Below the pieces are notes generated by a model. It ran no database searches, was not told the origin of the DNA, and was given only the letters and a program-made list of their open reading frames with translations. Made by a program: the position numbers and the translations under genes. Of a DNA stretch of 64,000 bases, positions 45,627 through 55,900 are shown piece by piece (position 1 is the first letter of the stretch; each line of letters starts with the position of its first letter). Where the stretch lies: contig CM041196.1 in NCBI GenBank assembly GCA_023078555.1, forward strand, positions 11,612,985 through 11,676,984, in the 5' to 3' direction. This DNA comes from Ulva prolifera. Taxonomy: Eukaryota; Chlorophyta; Ulvophyceae; Ulvales; Ulvaceae.

Positions 45627-46688
45627 ATTATTTCATGCACTTACGGCTTGCTAAGCGATCGCTAAATTAATTCAAATGTGGGTATGTGCGAGGGTGCCGT
45701 GTACGCAACGCACAGGCTATATGCAAAAATTCGCGAAATGCTTCATCGTTCAGTCCGCAACGCTAACGTGGCTGGAGATCACAACGGTCCACAGAAGGGT
45801 TCCAACCGCACTCACCCAGCGAACACCGGCCCAGTCACCACACAGTACGGCGCACTGGCACACACCTGCGCATGTCCGTTGCACCCCATCTGCTATACAG
45901 CTTGCCATCTTTCTTCAACTTGTCATGCTGGCTGCGTGCAGTTGAGAGCAGATCGCTTTTGGGCTTAGAAAGGGTTTCAACGGCTGTCGTTGCAGTGCTC
46001 CTGGTGCAAGCTTGGGGTCGATACTGCATGGAGATTTCCTGGACTCGCTTCTGCATGCCCACGGGTGCACCTCTAGGTGCTACCGCGTCTTGATTCTGTA
46101 CACAAGTAAACCATTCAGCTTAAGAGGAACGTCCAGCACGAACTGTATCAGCACTGGGCAATCGCCTGACTTGCACCAACACTGCGCTGTTCAAATCTGT
46201 GAGATGGCACGCACATAGCCAACAAGCATGCACATCTTCGAGAGCGGACAATTTATGACCCGATCTCATCTCAATGAGGCAACATGTGGACGTCGGTGCT
46301 GCAAGATACCAGTACTGTACAGCCCTGTCAAGTATGGGAAGTATGTATGGCACAAACTGTCGCAAGAAACGCAATGAAGGCCTCGACACAAGTACTTGAC
46401 CCCAGGGATGAGGGACTACAGGAGCACAGCAGTGTTTCGACGCCGGGCTCGATCACAAAGAACAACCCCCCACATGCAGGTATACCATCTGGCAGGCAGA
46501 CCTGGATACGCTGCCGAGGCAATCCCAAACCTGGAGCGCAGGCCGCATACTCTGCCCGAAGCTGTCCGGAAAGGAAAAAAAAAGGTTGAAAAACGGAGCG
46601 AATGTCAGAGCGCCTCTGGCACACATGCAGAACCTCGCGTGCCGCTCGGACACAGTGCACACATGCATGCGGCCCGGCGCATCCGCAC
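44634..46688. other. 2 kb without a firm gene
   Basis: It holds the poly-C tract (45586-45624) and a minus-strand frame at 45835-46062 (RSTATTAVETLSKPKSDLLS) of uncertain reality. A strong minus-strand acceptor (T9 tract, CCTTTCCGGACAG) near 46561 could start a further exon of the RPA1-like fragment (FGQSMRPALQ), but it cannot be confirmed. Confidence 0.4.
45586..45624. repeat. Poly-C tract, 39 nt
   Basis: Uninterrupted C homopolymer. The next bases are AAATTATTTCATGCACTTA; nearly the same words follow the A12 tract at 47235-47246. It could be real or an assembly or sequencing artefact. Confidence 0.9.
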
Positions 46689-47231
46689 GACACGGGCGAC
46701 GTTGTCCCGCATGAAGGCAAAGATGAGGAGGTACGAGGTGTCGAGGACGTTGAGGCAGTCCTCGCCGTACACAAACTGCGTGACGGAGCGGTCGCTCGCG
46801 TCGCGCACGGTGCTGTCGTACGCGAGCGCAAGGTGCTTGATCATGCACCGCTGCAGGTACCCCGAGTGCGCGGTCTTGACGGCCGTGCCCACGAGGCCGT
46901 CACGGCCGGCCATGCAGTGAAAGTAGTACTCCTGCGGCCGCAACCCTGCAGCATGCACCCGGCTGTGTACATTTATGTCACCAACGGCGTCGCATGGCGG
47001 GCACCTGTTCGGCATTCACGCTGGAACCACACTGCTTGAGGGCAGAGTGGATAGTGCAAGAACACAGCGGTTCTTGCGACATCGGCCAGCAGAGCATCAC
47101 TGCCAGAGGGTCTCCAGCAGCGTGTTCGTATCAGGTTCACTCAGCACGGCGAGCCGCGGCGCGTCAGCACACATGATCACAGGGGTGAGGCTAGGGGCGT
47201 ACCACTGAGGAAGCGGTCCGCGATGAACCCC
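46689..47231 (-). pseudogene. RNA polymerase I largest subunit (RPA1/A190) fragment
   Basis: Two minus-strand exons join in phase: about 47231-47203 (GFIADRFLSG, donor GTACGC) and 46945-46689 ([60 protein letters not shown], then [15 protein letters not shown], donor GTGCGG). This is the highly conserved funnel/bridge-proximal region of the largest RNA polymerase subunit. [24 protein letters not shown] is shared by all, and the YDxTVRD...QFxYGED wording is that of Pol I. Only about 95 of some 1,700 residues are present. Upstream, the reading breaks exactly at an A12/T12 tract adjoining a gag sequence, and no other RPA1 exon is visible. It has GR for the usual GRE and VGT for VDT. A displaced or disrupted fragment; if a full gene exists, the insertion has broken it. 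Confidence 0.85.
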
Positions 47232-47234
47232 AGC

Positions 47235-47246
47235 AAAAAAAAAAAA
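47235..47246. repeat. A12 tract at the gag/RPA1 junction
   Basis: Twelve A on the plus strand exactly where RPA1-like sequence stops and gag-element sequence begins. It resembles a retroposition tail or a homopolymer used as an insertion joint. Confidence 0.6.
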
Positions 47247-47249
47247 TAT

Positions 47250-48061
47250 TTCATGCACTTAACGCGACCTGCACCCTCCTTGCTGCCATCTCCGCCGCCA
47301 TCCCTCCGGTTGGCCCACTGCAGCTTCTTGCCAGCAGCCAGATCGTCCTGCTTCTTGGTGCACTCAAAATGTTTGTGCCCCTCCTTGCCGCAGTAATGGC
47401 ACTTCAGTGGCCCGCGAGCCTTGTTCCGCTCCCTCTTCGCCACTGCTGCAGCCGCTCGCGCAGCTGCACCCCTGTCGGGCAGGATCGCCGCCATGGCCAG
47501 GTCCCTCAGCTGATTACACAGCTGGCCCAGACCCGCGCCTTGACTCATCGCCACCCCCAGTTGTACTCCCACAACATTCGCCAGGGCGGGCCTGAGCCCC
47601 TTCACAAACTGGTTGATCAACACTGGCATTGATGTCTCCATGTCTGCCTCAACGAAATCGTCTCTGATTTCCTTCACACGGTCCATGTACCGCTGTACAG
47701 AGTCGTCGCCTTGCTGCAGCTCTGTCGCCTTACGCAGCATCTGCGGCCTTCGGACGGCGAGTCTCCTCTGTAGTCATCGTGCAGCGCGTCCCATGCTGCC
47801 TTCGCAGTCCGCGCACGCGTCACGATCGCCTGTTATGCACCCTTAGTGTGCATCTTCAGGTATGCCCTCACCTTCCTATCACGGGTGAGCGCAGCCTCCA
47901 CGGCTGCTTGTTCAGCTTCATCAGCTGCTTGCCCTGGTTCCTCATACAGCACGTCGTCCAGATTTTTCAGGACCAAGATTGACTCCATCTGTCCGAACCA
48001 GTGGCGGAAGTTTCCTTCGCGTGTTAGCACCTCGACTTTCGTCGATATCCCGTCAGCCATG
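47250..48061 (-). pseudogene. Copia-type gag, decayed (third family)
   Basis: ATG at 48061 (MADGISTKVEVLTREGNFRH, then WFGQMESILVLKNLDDVL) opens a gag/UBN2 domain. There is an in-frame stop after HTKGA (about 47833), then KAAWDALHDDYRGDSP, a frameshift near 47740, and MLRKATELQQGDDSVQRYMD to INQFVKGLRPAL. The nucleocapsid knuckle is CHYCGKEGHKHFEC (C-x2-C-x4-H-x4-C), followed by a Lys/Arg-rich end. The sequence then stops at the A12 tract with no protease, integrase or RT. It is unlike the coiled-coil gag at 23.9-25.5 kb, so a separate family. Confidence 0.82.
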
Positions 48062-48230
48062 GTAACCAAATTGAGTCACCAAATCCACAGACAATTACGT
48101 CCTGCGATTGTTCCACAGACAATTACGTCATGTGTTGGCTTTTCCCTGACCAATCACGGCTCAGAGATCATCGACCAGTGACGGCTCGATGACGGGTGTG
48201 TGCGCAGTCGTCTCACGCCGATGGACCCAT

Positions 48231-48510
48231 AACCTGTGGCAATATGAGCTCTGTTAGCTGCTATGATCACCAGTCATACAGTACAGACTCCTGTCAATTG
48301 CCAGTCAAAGATCTTACAGAATAACTATGCCGTGTGTCTCACCTGTGGCAATATGAGCTCTGTTAGCTGCTATGATCACCAGTCATACAGTACAGACTCC
48401 TGCACCACGTAGTACGCTCAGCACACTGATCTCTGCAATAGTCAGTAGACAGACACACACAAACAGCAAAGCATTCTCACCTGTCAATTGCCAGTCAAAG
48501 ATGACCTGGA
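48231..48510. repeat. Interleaved direct repeats upstream of the gag relic
   Basis: A block of about 60 bp starting ACCTGTGGCAATATGAGCTC occurs at about 48233-48292 and 48343-48402. A second block, CCTGTCAATTGCCAGTCAAA, occurs at about 48291 and 48480. The A-B-A-B order suggests LTR or leader remnants of the gag element or a local tandem duplication. Confidence 0.75.
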
Positions 48511-48826
48511 ATTGACAGCTACGTCCTATATTCTGTGCACTGTACAGTCGACCTACGGTCTGCCAGCAGACTCACAGCCAAATGCATGTGATCTACTGCA
48601 CTCGCGTTATCACAGCTACGACACGCTTGCACCAGGGAAGCTCTGCTTCCCACAGCAGAACCTGCTCGGGCACAATGAAAAGCACTCGTGCATGCTAGAT
48701 GTGGTATTTGTTGACAAAATTGATGTTCTGGTGTGCTTCGCGATGATGTTCCAGTCTATCAAAGGCATGTGACCCCGGTCGCGTCCTCGTGCAATGTGTC
48801 CCGGCAATGTGTACCCCCCTCGGGCG

Positions 48827-48827
<1 letters not shown>

Positions 48828-48865
<38 letters not shown>
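48828..48865. repeat. Poly-G tract, 38 nt
   Basis: Uninterrupted G homopolymer, 3.2 kb from the 39-nt poly-C tract and in opposite sense. It would form G-quadruplexes if real. Confidence 0.9.
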
Positions 48866-48866
<1 letters not shown>

Positions 48867-49874
48867 CACATACCCCATCGGACACATTCGCGGGACACAT
48901 CACGTATCATCAAATAACTTTTAAATGCCATCGAATCAGGACAATTTATCGATGCAGCGATAGTTCAACCATGATTATATGTATAGTTCATGCGTCGTTC
49001 AGGCCTTTTGCAACTTTTTTGTTTACCGAGGTCAATCCACCGAACACGGCCTTAGCGCATAGCGAGTTGTGCCCGTGTTTCTGCAACTAGCATTACTCTA
49101 GGCTGCGTATATGTGATCATGCTGTCTCATTTTCGTCTTTCGGTGTCACGCTGCGGAGGACGTGGGTACCCCACGTTGTGGTATATTGCCGTGTCACAGG
49201 GTACACGGGTCGTCGCCCAACTAAAAACATTTTGTACGACGTTCCCCTGTCTACAGTGAATGTTGCAGCTCTGAATTTGCACCGCCAGGTCTGTTGTGCC
49301 GGTCGCTCACCCCTACGATGCGCACCCCCGCAGTATTGCCACCGCCACAGCTAGTGGATCACCTTTCAGGTGCACCACTGTGGGTGCGCGATCTGAACCG
49401 TGGTGCGCCGCAGATGGGTGCGCCAAACACCACAGTAGGCTGATCAATTACCGTTCCAATAGCAGTGTGTACAGCAATGCAATGAATCATGTGCTCGTTC
49501 TATAGTAGGGTTACAGCGGCCATGCACCAGCCATTCGATCCCACTAGGCCCTTCCCGTCATCACTGCAGGAGCATCTAGGTGTACACTACACACGATGTA
49601 CATCATTGCAAGCACATAGATATATTAGCAAATGGATGGACACCCTGGCCCGTGTTTGCTCCAGCTCTTTGTCCTCTAGCTCGTAGACTCCTCAAATGGC
49701 CTGCATGTATGGACCCAGATGTATTCTGGTCTTGTGGACGATTGTTGGCTGTTCAATGATTGCAATCCATACCGACTCAACACCATTTTCTCGGCACCAG
49801 CACATTTGCCATCTTAACTCGTGCAGTCAAACGGGAGAGGACCTGCCGTACCTGTTACCCTACTTCCGTGACAC
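48866..49874. other. 1 kb without a gene
   Basis: No ORF with support. GGTGCGC words recur at 49380-49430 (GTGGGTGCGCG, GTGGTGCGCC, TGGGTGCGCC), possibly a subterminal repeat at the downstream end of the CACTA-like unit. Further exons of the 50306 gene may lie at its right side. Confidence 0.4.
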
Positions 49875-50306
49875 CTTTCTGATTGTCGAGATGCGTTGCC
49901 TCTGATTGCGAGCTTTGCGTTTTGGATGCCCTGCGGTCGTAGCTGCTTCAGGTACAGCAACTTCGCTCGAGAGGTCGGAGGCTGGTGTCCCAGTGACCTG
50001 CAATGCTCCGGCTGCTTGATATCGCTGTGTACATGTACACCAACTGCCACTGATACAGTCAGTCGTCGTTCAGGAATACACGAGGCATACCTGTAAATCT
50101 GTGGCTGCCTGTGCAGCTCCCGAGGTGCTAGCGCCAGGCGCCTCAGTCACTGTAGGTCTCTGCTCTGCAGTGGAAGGTTCACTGCTTGGGTTGGATTCAT
50201 TTGCATCAGATCTGGTTTGGTTACGGCTGGCCACTTGTTTGGCAAGTGGTCGGGGAGCAGCCGCCCTCCTGCGAAGGCGTTCGCTTCGAGCGTTGGCTGC
50301 AGCCAC
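49875..50306 (-). CDS. Small basic protein, partial model, CACTA-unit gene 3
   Basis: Two exons joined in phase 0: 50306-50091 (ATG, 72 codons, MAAANARSERLRRRAAAPRP, Ser/Thr/Glu-rich middle, donor GTATGC) and 49997-49875 (41 codons, acceptor GCATTGCAG, ending PKRKARNQRQRISTIRK, donor GTGTCA). The PKRKARNQRQR cluster looks like a nuclear localisation or DNA-binding signal. Its start is 56 bp beyond the stop of the 52464-50362 gene and on the same strand, so it is either a third gene of the transposon or an independent small gene. The 3' exon(s) are not found. Function unknown; in CACTA elements a second basic protein binds subterminal repeats, which is only an analogy here. Confidence 0.5.
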
Positions 50307-50361
50307 TGTAGGCTTCCTGTTTTCATCCCCTTAAGAATTCTGCCTCTCCATCGGACAGGAA

Positions 50362-52464
50362 TTAGACGTCTGAAGGCACCACGTCATCGTTATCGAAGCA
50401 GTCGTCTGCATCTGACTGCTTTGCCTGACTCTTCACAGGTACAACTGAGTTCATGGACGCCACAAAGTCTGTGAAGTTAGTCGGTGGGTGGACGCCGTGT
50501 CTCTTGAACACATCCTCCTGCATAGAGCACCGAATACTAGCTGGAATGGGTGGATCACACTGAGCTTGACTGTGGCAGAGAGCTGGCCGTACCAGGAATG
50601 GAAGAACCCGGTTCAACATGAAGACTCCAGCAACAATCATGTAGCCTCTACGAGGGCCTTTGACTGCAGCATCCGCATGCCGCGTTGGTACTGGGGCATC
50701 TGAGTCCGCCTCTAGGCTGTCGTTGGATTCGGCGCCCTCGTCAAATCGTGTTTCTTCGTTGGTTTGCTCGCAATCTGGGACGGGTGCCTTCCAGACCAGA
50801 GGTTTGTGGTACCGCTGGAAGAATTGCATACCTGCGGCGGACTGCTCTCCAGATGCACTGAACAGCTTCACCATGGTGAGCGACTCAAAGGTAGACATTA
50901 GTTGCTTGTCATCTTGTTTCGTGGGTGGGTACGGCTGCCTTTCACGATGGATTACAGCAAATGGGGATTCATCGGAATTGTCACCCAAGGCGCCCCACAA
51001 TGCTGGCCACGACAACATCTCGTCAATCTCGGCTATGTCAATATATGGACGGGGTATGCCATCAGCCTCGATGCCTGCTCCCGAGAGGCTCGTGTCTGCC
51101 ATCAGCGTCCATGACCACTGCACCATCAATGCCCGTAGCCCCTGCAGACCAGCGCCCGGGTGGTGACAAACAGAACATACTTTTTCAGTCTGACACTTAC
51201 ACACCGGCGACGGGGTTGTAGGGCACACCGGACCAGTCTTCTCGGAGGCAGCCAGTCCGTTCATCTCATTTCGAAGTAGATTCCTCCAGTTCTTGGCGTT
51301 TGTGGCCTTCTGGTTGATGATTCTGAATGCTTTAAAACGTCCATCACTGAGTTCCATGATCTCATCGGGTGGGAGACTCCAAGGGTCGGTATCAAGCAAC
51401 TCTTCCAGCCTCCCTGCTTTCAGTGGGCATGCATCCATTACAGGAATAGCAGGTCATTTGCGGACCTCACCTTCCTCATGTTGTCTGTGTCGTATGTTTG
51501 AGAAAACTTCCGGAAAGCAGCTCTGGCTTCGTCTGCTAAGGCGGGTACATTGGCCATGTCACTGCGCTCCAATGTGTGGGCGTAGGCGAGACGCAGCACC
51601 TCTGTCAGCCTGTTTCACAAGGAACGCGTTCCTGATCTGAACGAGCACTTCCTGATCCTGCAAGAATTCCGCGATCGGCTTGCATGACGTGCACGAAGTT
51701 CACTGCAGTGAATATGGCACCGATCCTATGTAGATAACATACCATGCACCCTTCGATTAGCCTCCACGCATGGACTCTCGGATCTGCGAGGCATGCTCGT
51801 ATACGATTGGAAATCACGGCGCCGCACGCCGGTGATGGGACTTTGACTTGCAACGCCACAGCGATACGCAGGACAATGTACTCGAATGCCTCTGCACTCA
51901 GCCAGGGCATGTACAGGTCCAAATCGTAGAACATTTGGACCTCTGCCTACAATGCATCCCCAATTTGCCATCTTCAGGTGACAACACGAGGTACTTGGAC
52001 AGCGACTAACAACACGGAAAGAACAGCCAGCATTCGGGGTCCGCGATTTGGCGTCAACGTACCGCCGAAGGGACTCTTGTGAGTTTGCTGCTCCTGGTCT
52101 TGGCTCCATGGCTAGCCGGCTGGGGCACGTTTGCTGACTTTGCTGCCTCCAGTTTGATCACGCCCGCCTTCTCTTTAAACGCATGCATCCACATCCATCC
52201 ATTCTCGTATGGAATTTGAATGAGCTCTTCGAAGATCGCTGCTATGCCGTCGTCCTGTAGCGATGGTACACCGACAACGCTATGATACGATCGACCAGCC
52301 ATGGGCTTGAGCTTTCGCTCGAGCGTCGCCAGCCGGTCCTTGAAGAAATCTGCAAGACTTTGATCTTTCGTCTTCCACAGAGAAATACGACATTCCTTTT
52401 TATCTACAATCACCGCAAGGGCGATCAACTCCCGAACTGCTATTGGGGAAACTTCGTCCGACAT
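50362..52464 (-). CDS. Unknown spliced protein, CACTA-unit gene 2
   Basis: Minus-strand exons: 52464-52063 (ATG, MSDEVSPIAVRELIALAVIV, 134 codons, donor GTACGT), 51940-51750 (VQMFYDLDLYMPWLSAEAFE, donor GTGCAT), 51609-51471 (LTEVLRLAYAHTLERSDMAN, FRKFSQTYDTDNMRK, donor GTGAGG), about 51400-51230 (RLEELLDTDPWSLPPDEIME, donor GTGTGC) and about 51145-50362 (GLRALMVQWSWTLMADTSLS to a C-terminus rich in Asp). Phases agree except at the third-to-fourth junction, where one base is unaccounted for. About 500 residues are predicted, helical, with no membrane segment and no known domain. It lies 470 bp after the transposase end on the same strand. I infer a transposon-encoded partner protein; a host gene cannot be excluded. 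Confidence 0.55.
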
Positions 52465-52935
52465 GTTGAGAGACTGATGCTATTCGGAAGTTGCAACGGC
52501 TTTCGATTTGGGAGAATTGAAGTTTGCATAATGAAGTGGTGACTGATGCAGTTGTCTAGTTTTTGGAATTGTAGCCAGGCGCGTGATGCAGCGTCGCCCG
52601 ATGACGGCAGGTGCACACTCCTGGACACCGACAGCGCCTGTGCATGGCTCCCATGCGTCCCCGTCGCACTGTCCATCTCACATTGGGATTGCAAGGGCAC
52701 GCAAGGCAAGAATAATTGCATAAGTATTGCAATACCATGATGGAAGTTTCCGGGAAACACAAAAAGCTGGTAGGTGTACTTGATATGCCGGCCAGTGGTT
52801 GAACGACGCTAGTACGAGTCTTCAAGTCTCAAATGGATCACTTACATGATGTTAGGATATCCGCTGTATGGTGTAATGTGGTGGTGAGATGCCGAGAATT
52901 CAATGATTGCTTGCCAGCATAACGCATTTGCAAGA

Positions 52936-55900
52936 TTACAATAATCGTTCTGCATCTCTTGTATCGTTTGCTTCTTGCTGGGACTGCCCCCAACACACAT
53001 TGTACAACAGATCTTTTCGGCCATGATAGCCCATTTTGCTGATCGTCATAAAAGTGTCCCCATCTTCGTCAGGTATGAATACACACGAGCAATGGATCTG
53101 ACGTATAAAAATTGCCATTCTGTACCCCTTCTTGCGCCTGTTGGGAGTAAAGGGGAGTGCCCTTGGCACTGTACAAGGCCCCATCGCAGGGTTGTCGTTG
53201 AACTCGGTTTCAAGTCCTATGCCGCGCCTGACAGTCAAGTGGTCCCACATGGTACCCACTGCTATTCTCGCCTCATCATTCCTCCACTGCATACCCTTCC
53301 GTTTGACCAGTAACAGTTGGTCTATCTGCATCACACACGCATTGTGTCCCCGTCCCGCCCTGAATGGAACATACACAAAGTGATCAGTGTGTGTCCGCTG
53401 AGACGCGATGCTGCCCTTCTCTGTGCGAATCACGAAGGCCCCGGACTGTATAGTTGCATTGTCTGAGTACTGTAAAGTTGCCACATGGCCGTCCTTGTGG
53501 ACAACCAGGCCCGTTCCCTTGTTCCATGTGCCGGTGATATGTTCACCTGTCAGCACACCAGCAATGGCGAGTTCCCCTTGAACCGGGTGACTGCGAGTTG
53601 CTCGCTCTTTCATCCCATTCAATACACTAACAAATTTGCCGACCTGCACCCCAGTCATATGTGCACAACTTCAATCAATCAAATCGACTGCACAGAGTTG
53701 CACAGTGGCGAATATCGGGACTATGCATTCGTTTCGAGCTGCACACACCTCATCTCCCTCCACCCCTGTGTGTGCGGGTGCCAGCCAGTGCAATAGTGTG
53801 CCGTAGTCGTCTCCATTGTCCTGTGGTCGTGGAGAAGGGCATGCTCGTATCAATGCCAATGGGCTGTCAACGCCCGGGTACTCCCGTTGATTAACTCGTA
53901 GACCCATTTCTGTCAAACATACACCAGCGGGGGCAAGAGCCGTTTGATTGGTGGCGTGCCCTGTGATGGGGCCTTAGGTATGACGTACCAAACGATCGCC
54001 CCAGTCCTCACGTAGAAATGCCCCAGGGAGCGTCGCTCCCACATGTTCTGGTATGTGAGCAAAACAACGGTGGACTAGACAAGTGAGCATCTTGCAGTCA
54101 AGATTCTTTTCAGCATACTCACCGAATCTGAATAAATCCCGTTGTGCGGCTCTCAACTGAGCAGGTGTGTGTTGTCCAGGCCGGTATTGGAGAAATTATA
54201 TGGCGAACTTCCGAAGATGGCCCCACATCTTCAATATTCCAGGGTGAATTTCCTCTCTGGCAACACGAAATGAGATTGCCAGGCTGATCTCAATACCGGT
54301 GTTCAACTCTTCAAAAAGCCTTTTTGTGATCGGTATGCCCTTACTGCGTAACACAGGGCCACCAAGTTACAGAACGTCGCGGGCGGAGTGAGAATCAGGA
54401 AACGTTTACTAGTAGGGGATGCACACACCTCCGCAGCTTGGGTGGTCGTCAATTGTAAGCGCATGGGTATTCGATCTTCTCTGAAAATGTATCCATGCTT
54501 CGTAGTACATCAATGCATATGTTGAACTTCCAACCATCCACCCAGATGCCATTGCCGGAATGGCATATGAGATCGACAAATGCCCGAAGCAGTGCGTATA
54601 AGATTGAATGAGACATGGGTTCAACAAAGGTGTATTGAAAACTGCAGATTGCGAAAGGATCAACAAGACCGGTGCCACGTCTGTCAGAATACTGTGTGTG
54701 AACAACAAGGAGGCATGTAATGTGGCCAGTGCCGCATTCGTAGCCCAACAGACCGCTAGCCTGGAAGGGGTTCACTCCACGGGAGCCAATCTCGAGGTGC
54801 TTTTGGTTGGTGCTTTCATACCGCTTCGTCCATGCAGCCCTGGTTTCTGCATAAGTGGCATCCGTGACGTGATTGATGAAGGCACGGGCTCCACTACTGT
54901 ATGCATGGTCATTACTGGAAGAGGTCTGCTCACCGCGACTTACACGTCTTTGCTCCTTTGTGTTTGGATTTCCTGTTACATCTCCACCATCACGCGCTAG
55001 AGCAGGTAGATCACATCGGTCGTAGCACTCACGGGTGTGTTCTTCGGCCTTGCTACTGCGCAACCGGTGCTTTGCATCAGTTATTTGGATGCGGGTCAGG
55101 GTAGACTGGTCTGGCTCTCCACTCCGACCTAATTGCACCTCAATAGTCTCCCAGTCCTGCACGAATATAAAGGCTTGGAAGTGTCACATACCGAATTGTA
55201 ACAGACCACTGCACGGAATGACACAATACGATTCGTCCTACTAGCTCAGCTGAGCTAGTGTAGAGAGAATGGCGGCCTACCGTCTTGTCAGCCATCAAAA
55301 CTGAAGCTGTGCAGGGTTCACTGTAACCAAGAAAAGCAGTCCAGTTCAGCTCCGACCCATCACTCAGTACACGAGTGCCGATGATCCCGCACTTGTCGCA
55401 TCCGCGAGCTCCAGTATTCCCTATGGTGAGATTCCAACTGCGCTTTGCCGGTGTATCAGCGAATGCGAACATAAGAATGGGGTAGACATAACGGTATTTG
55501 TTCCTGTAGCAATCCCACACTCGAATGGGATTGCCTTTGACACATATGTTGCCTGCAGAGAATCACTCCGATTGACCATAACGGTGAACATCTGCAAGGC
55601 ATGGACTTGCAAAATTCTCGCCAGTCACAGTTGCGACACCTTTGTCGTCCGCATAGCCCATAGGCTCATGCAATTTAAATTGCTTTGGGACGATTGCCAT
55701 GATCTCACTCAAGTTCGAGGGTTCTTCTGGCCCACCAATGAATGCCAATGCGTAGGAAGCCAAATCGGTATGACTCATAAATCCTGGGAGGTCTAAACAC
55801 TTGATACCAATGACAGTAGTGGTCGCTCGGCCATGCTGATGTAACTGCACTCCGTCCACGAATACGCCGAACAAAAGGGTGAGGGTGTCACAGTCACCTG

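Noticed and set aside
48828..48865. Poly-G tract as a telomere
   Set aside because: A pure G run is not a known green-algal telomere repeat (TTTTAGGG or similar) and it is internal.
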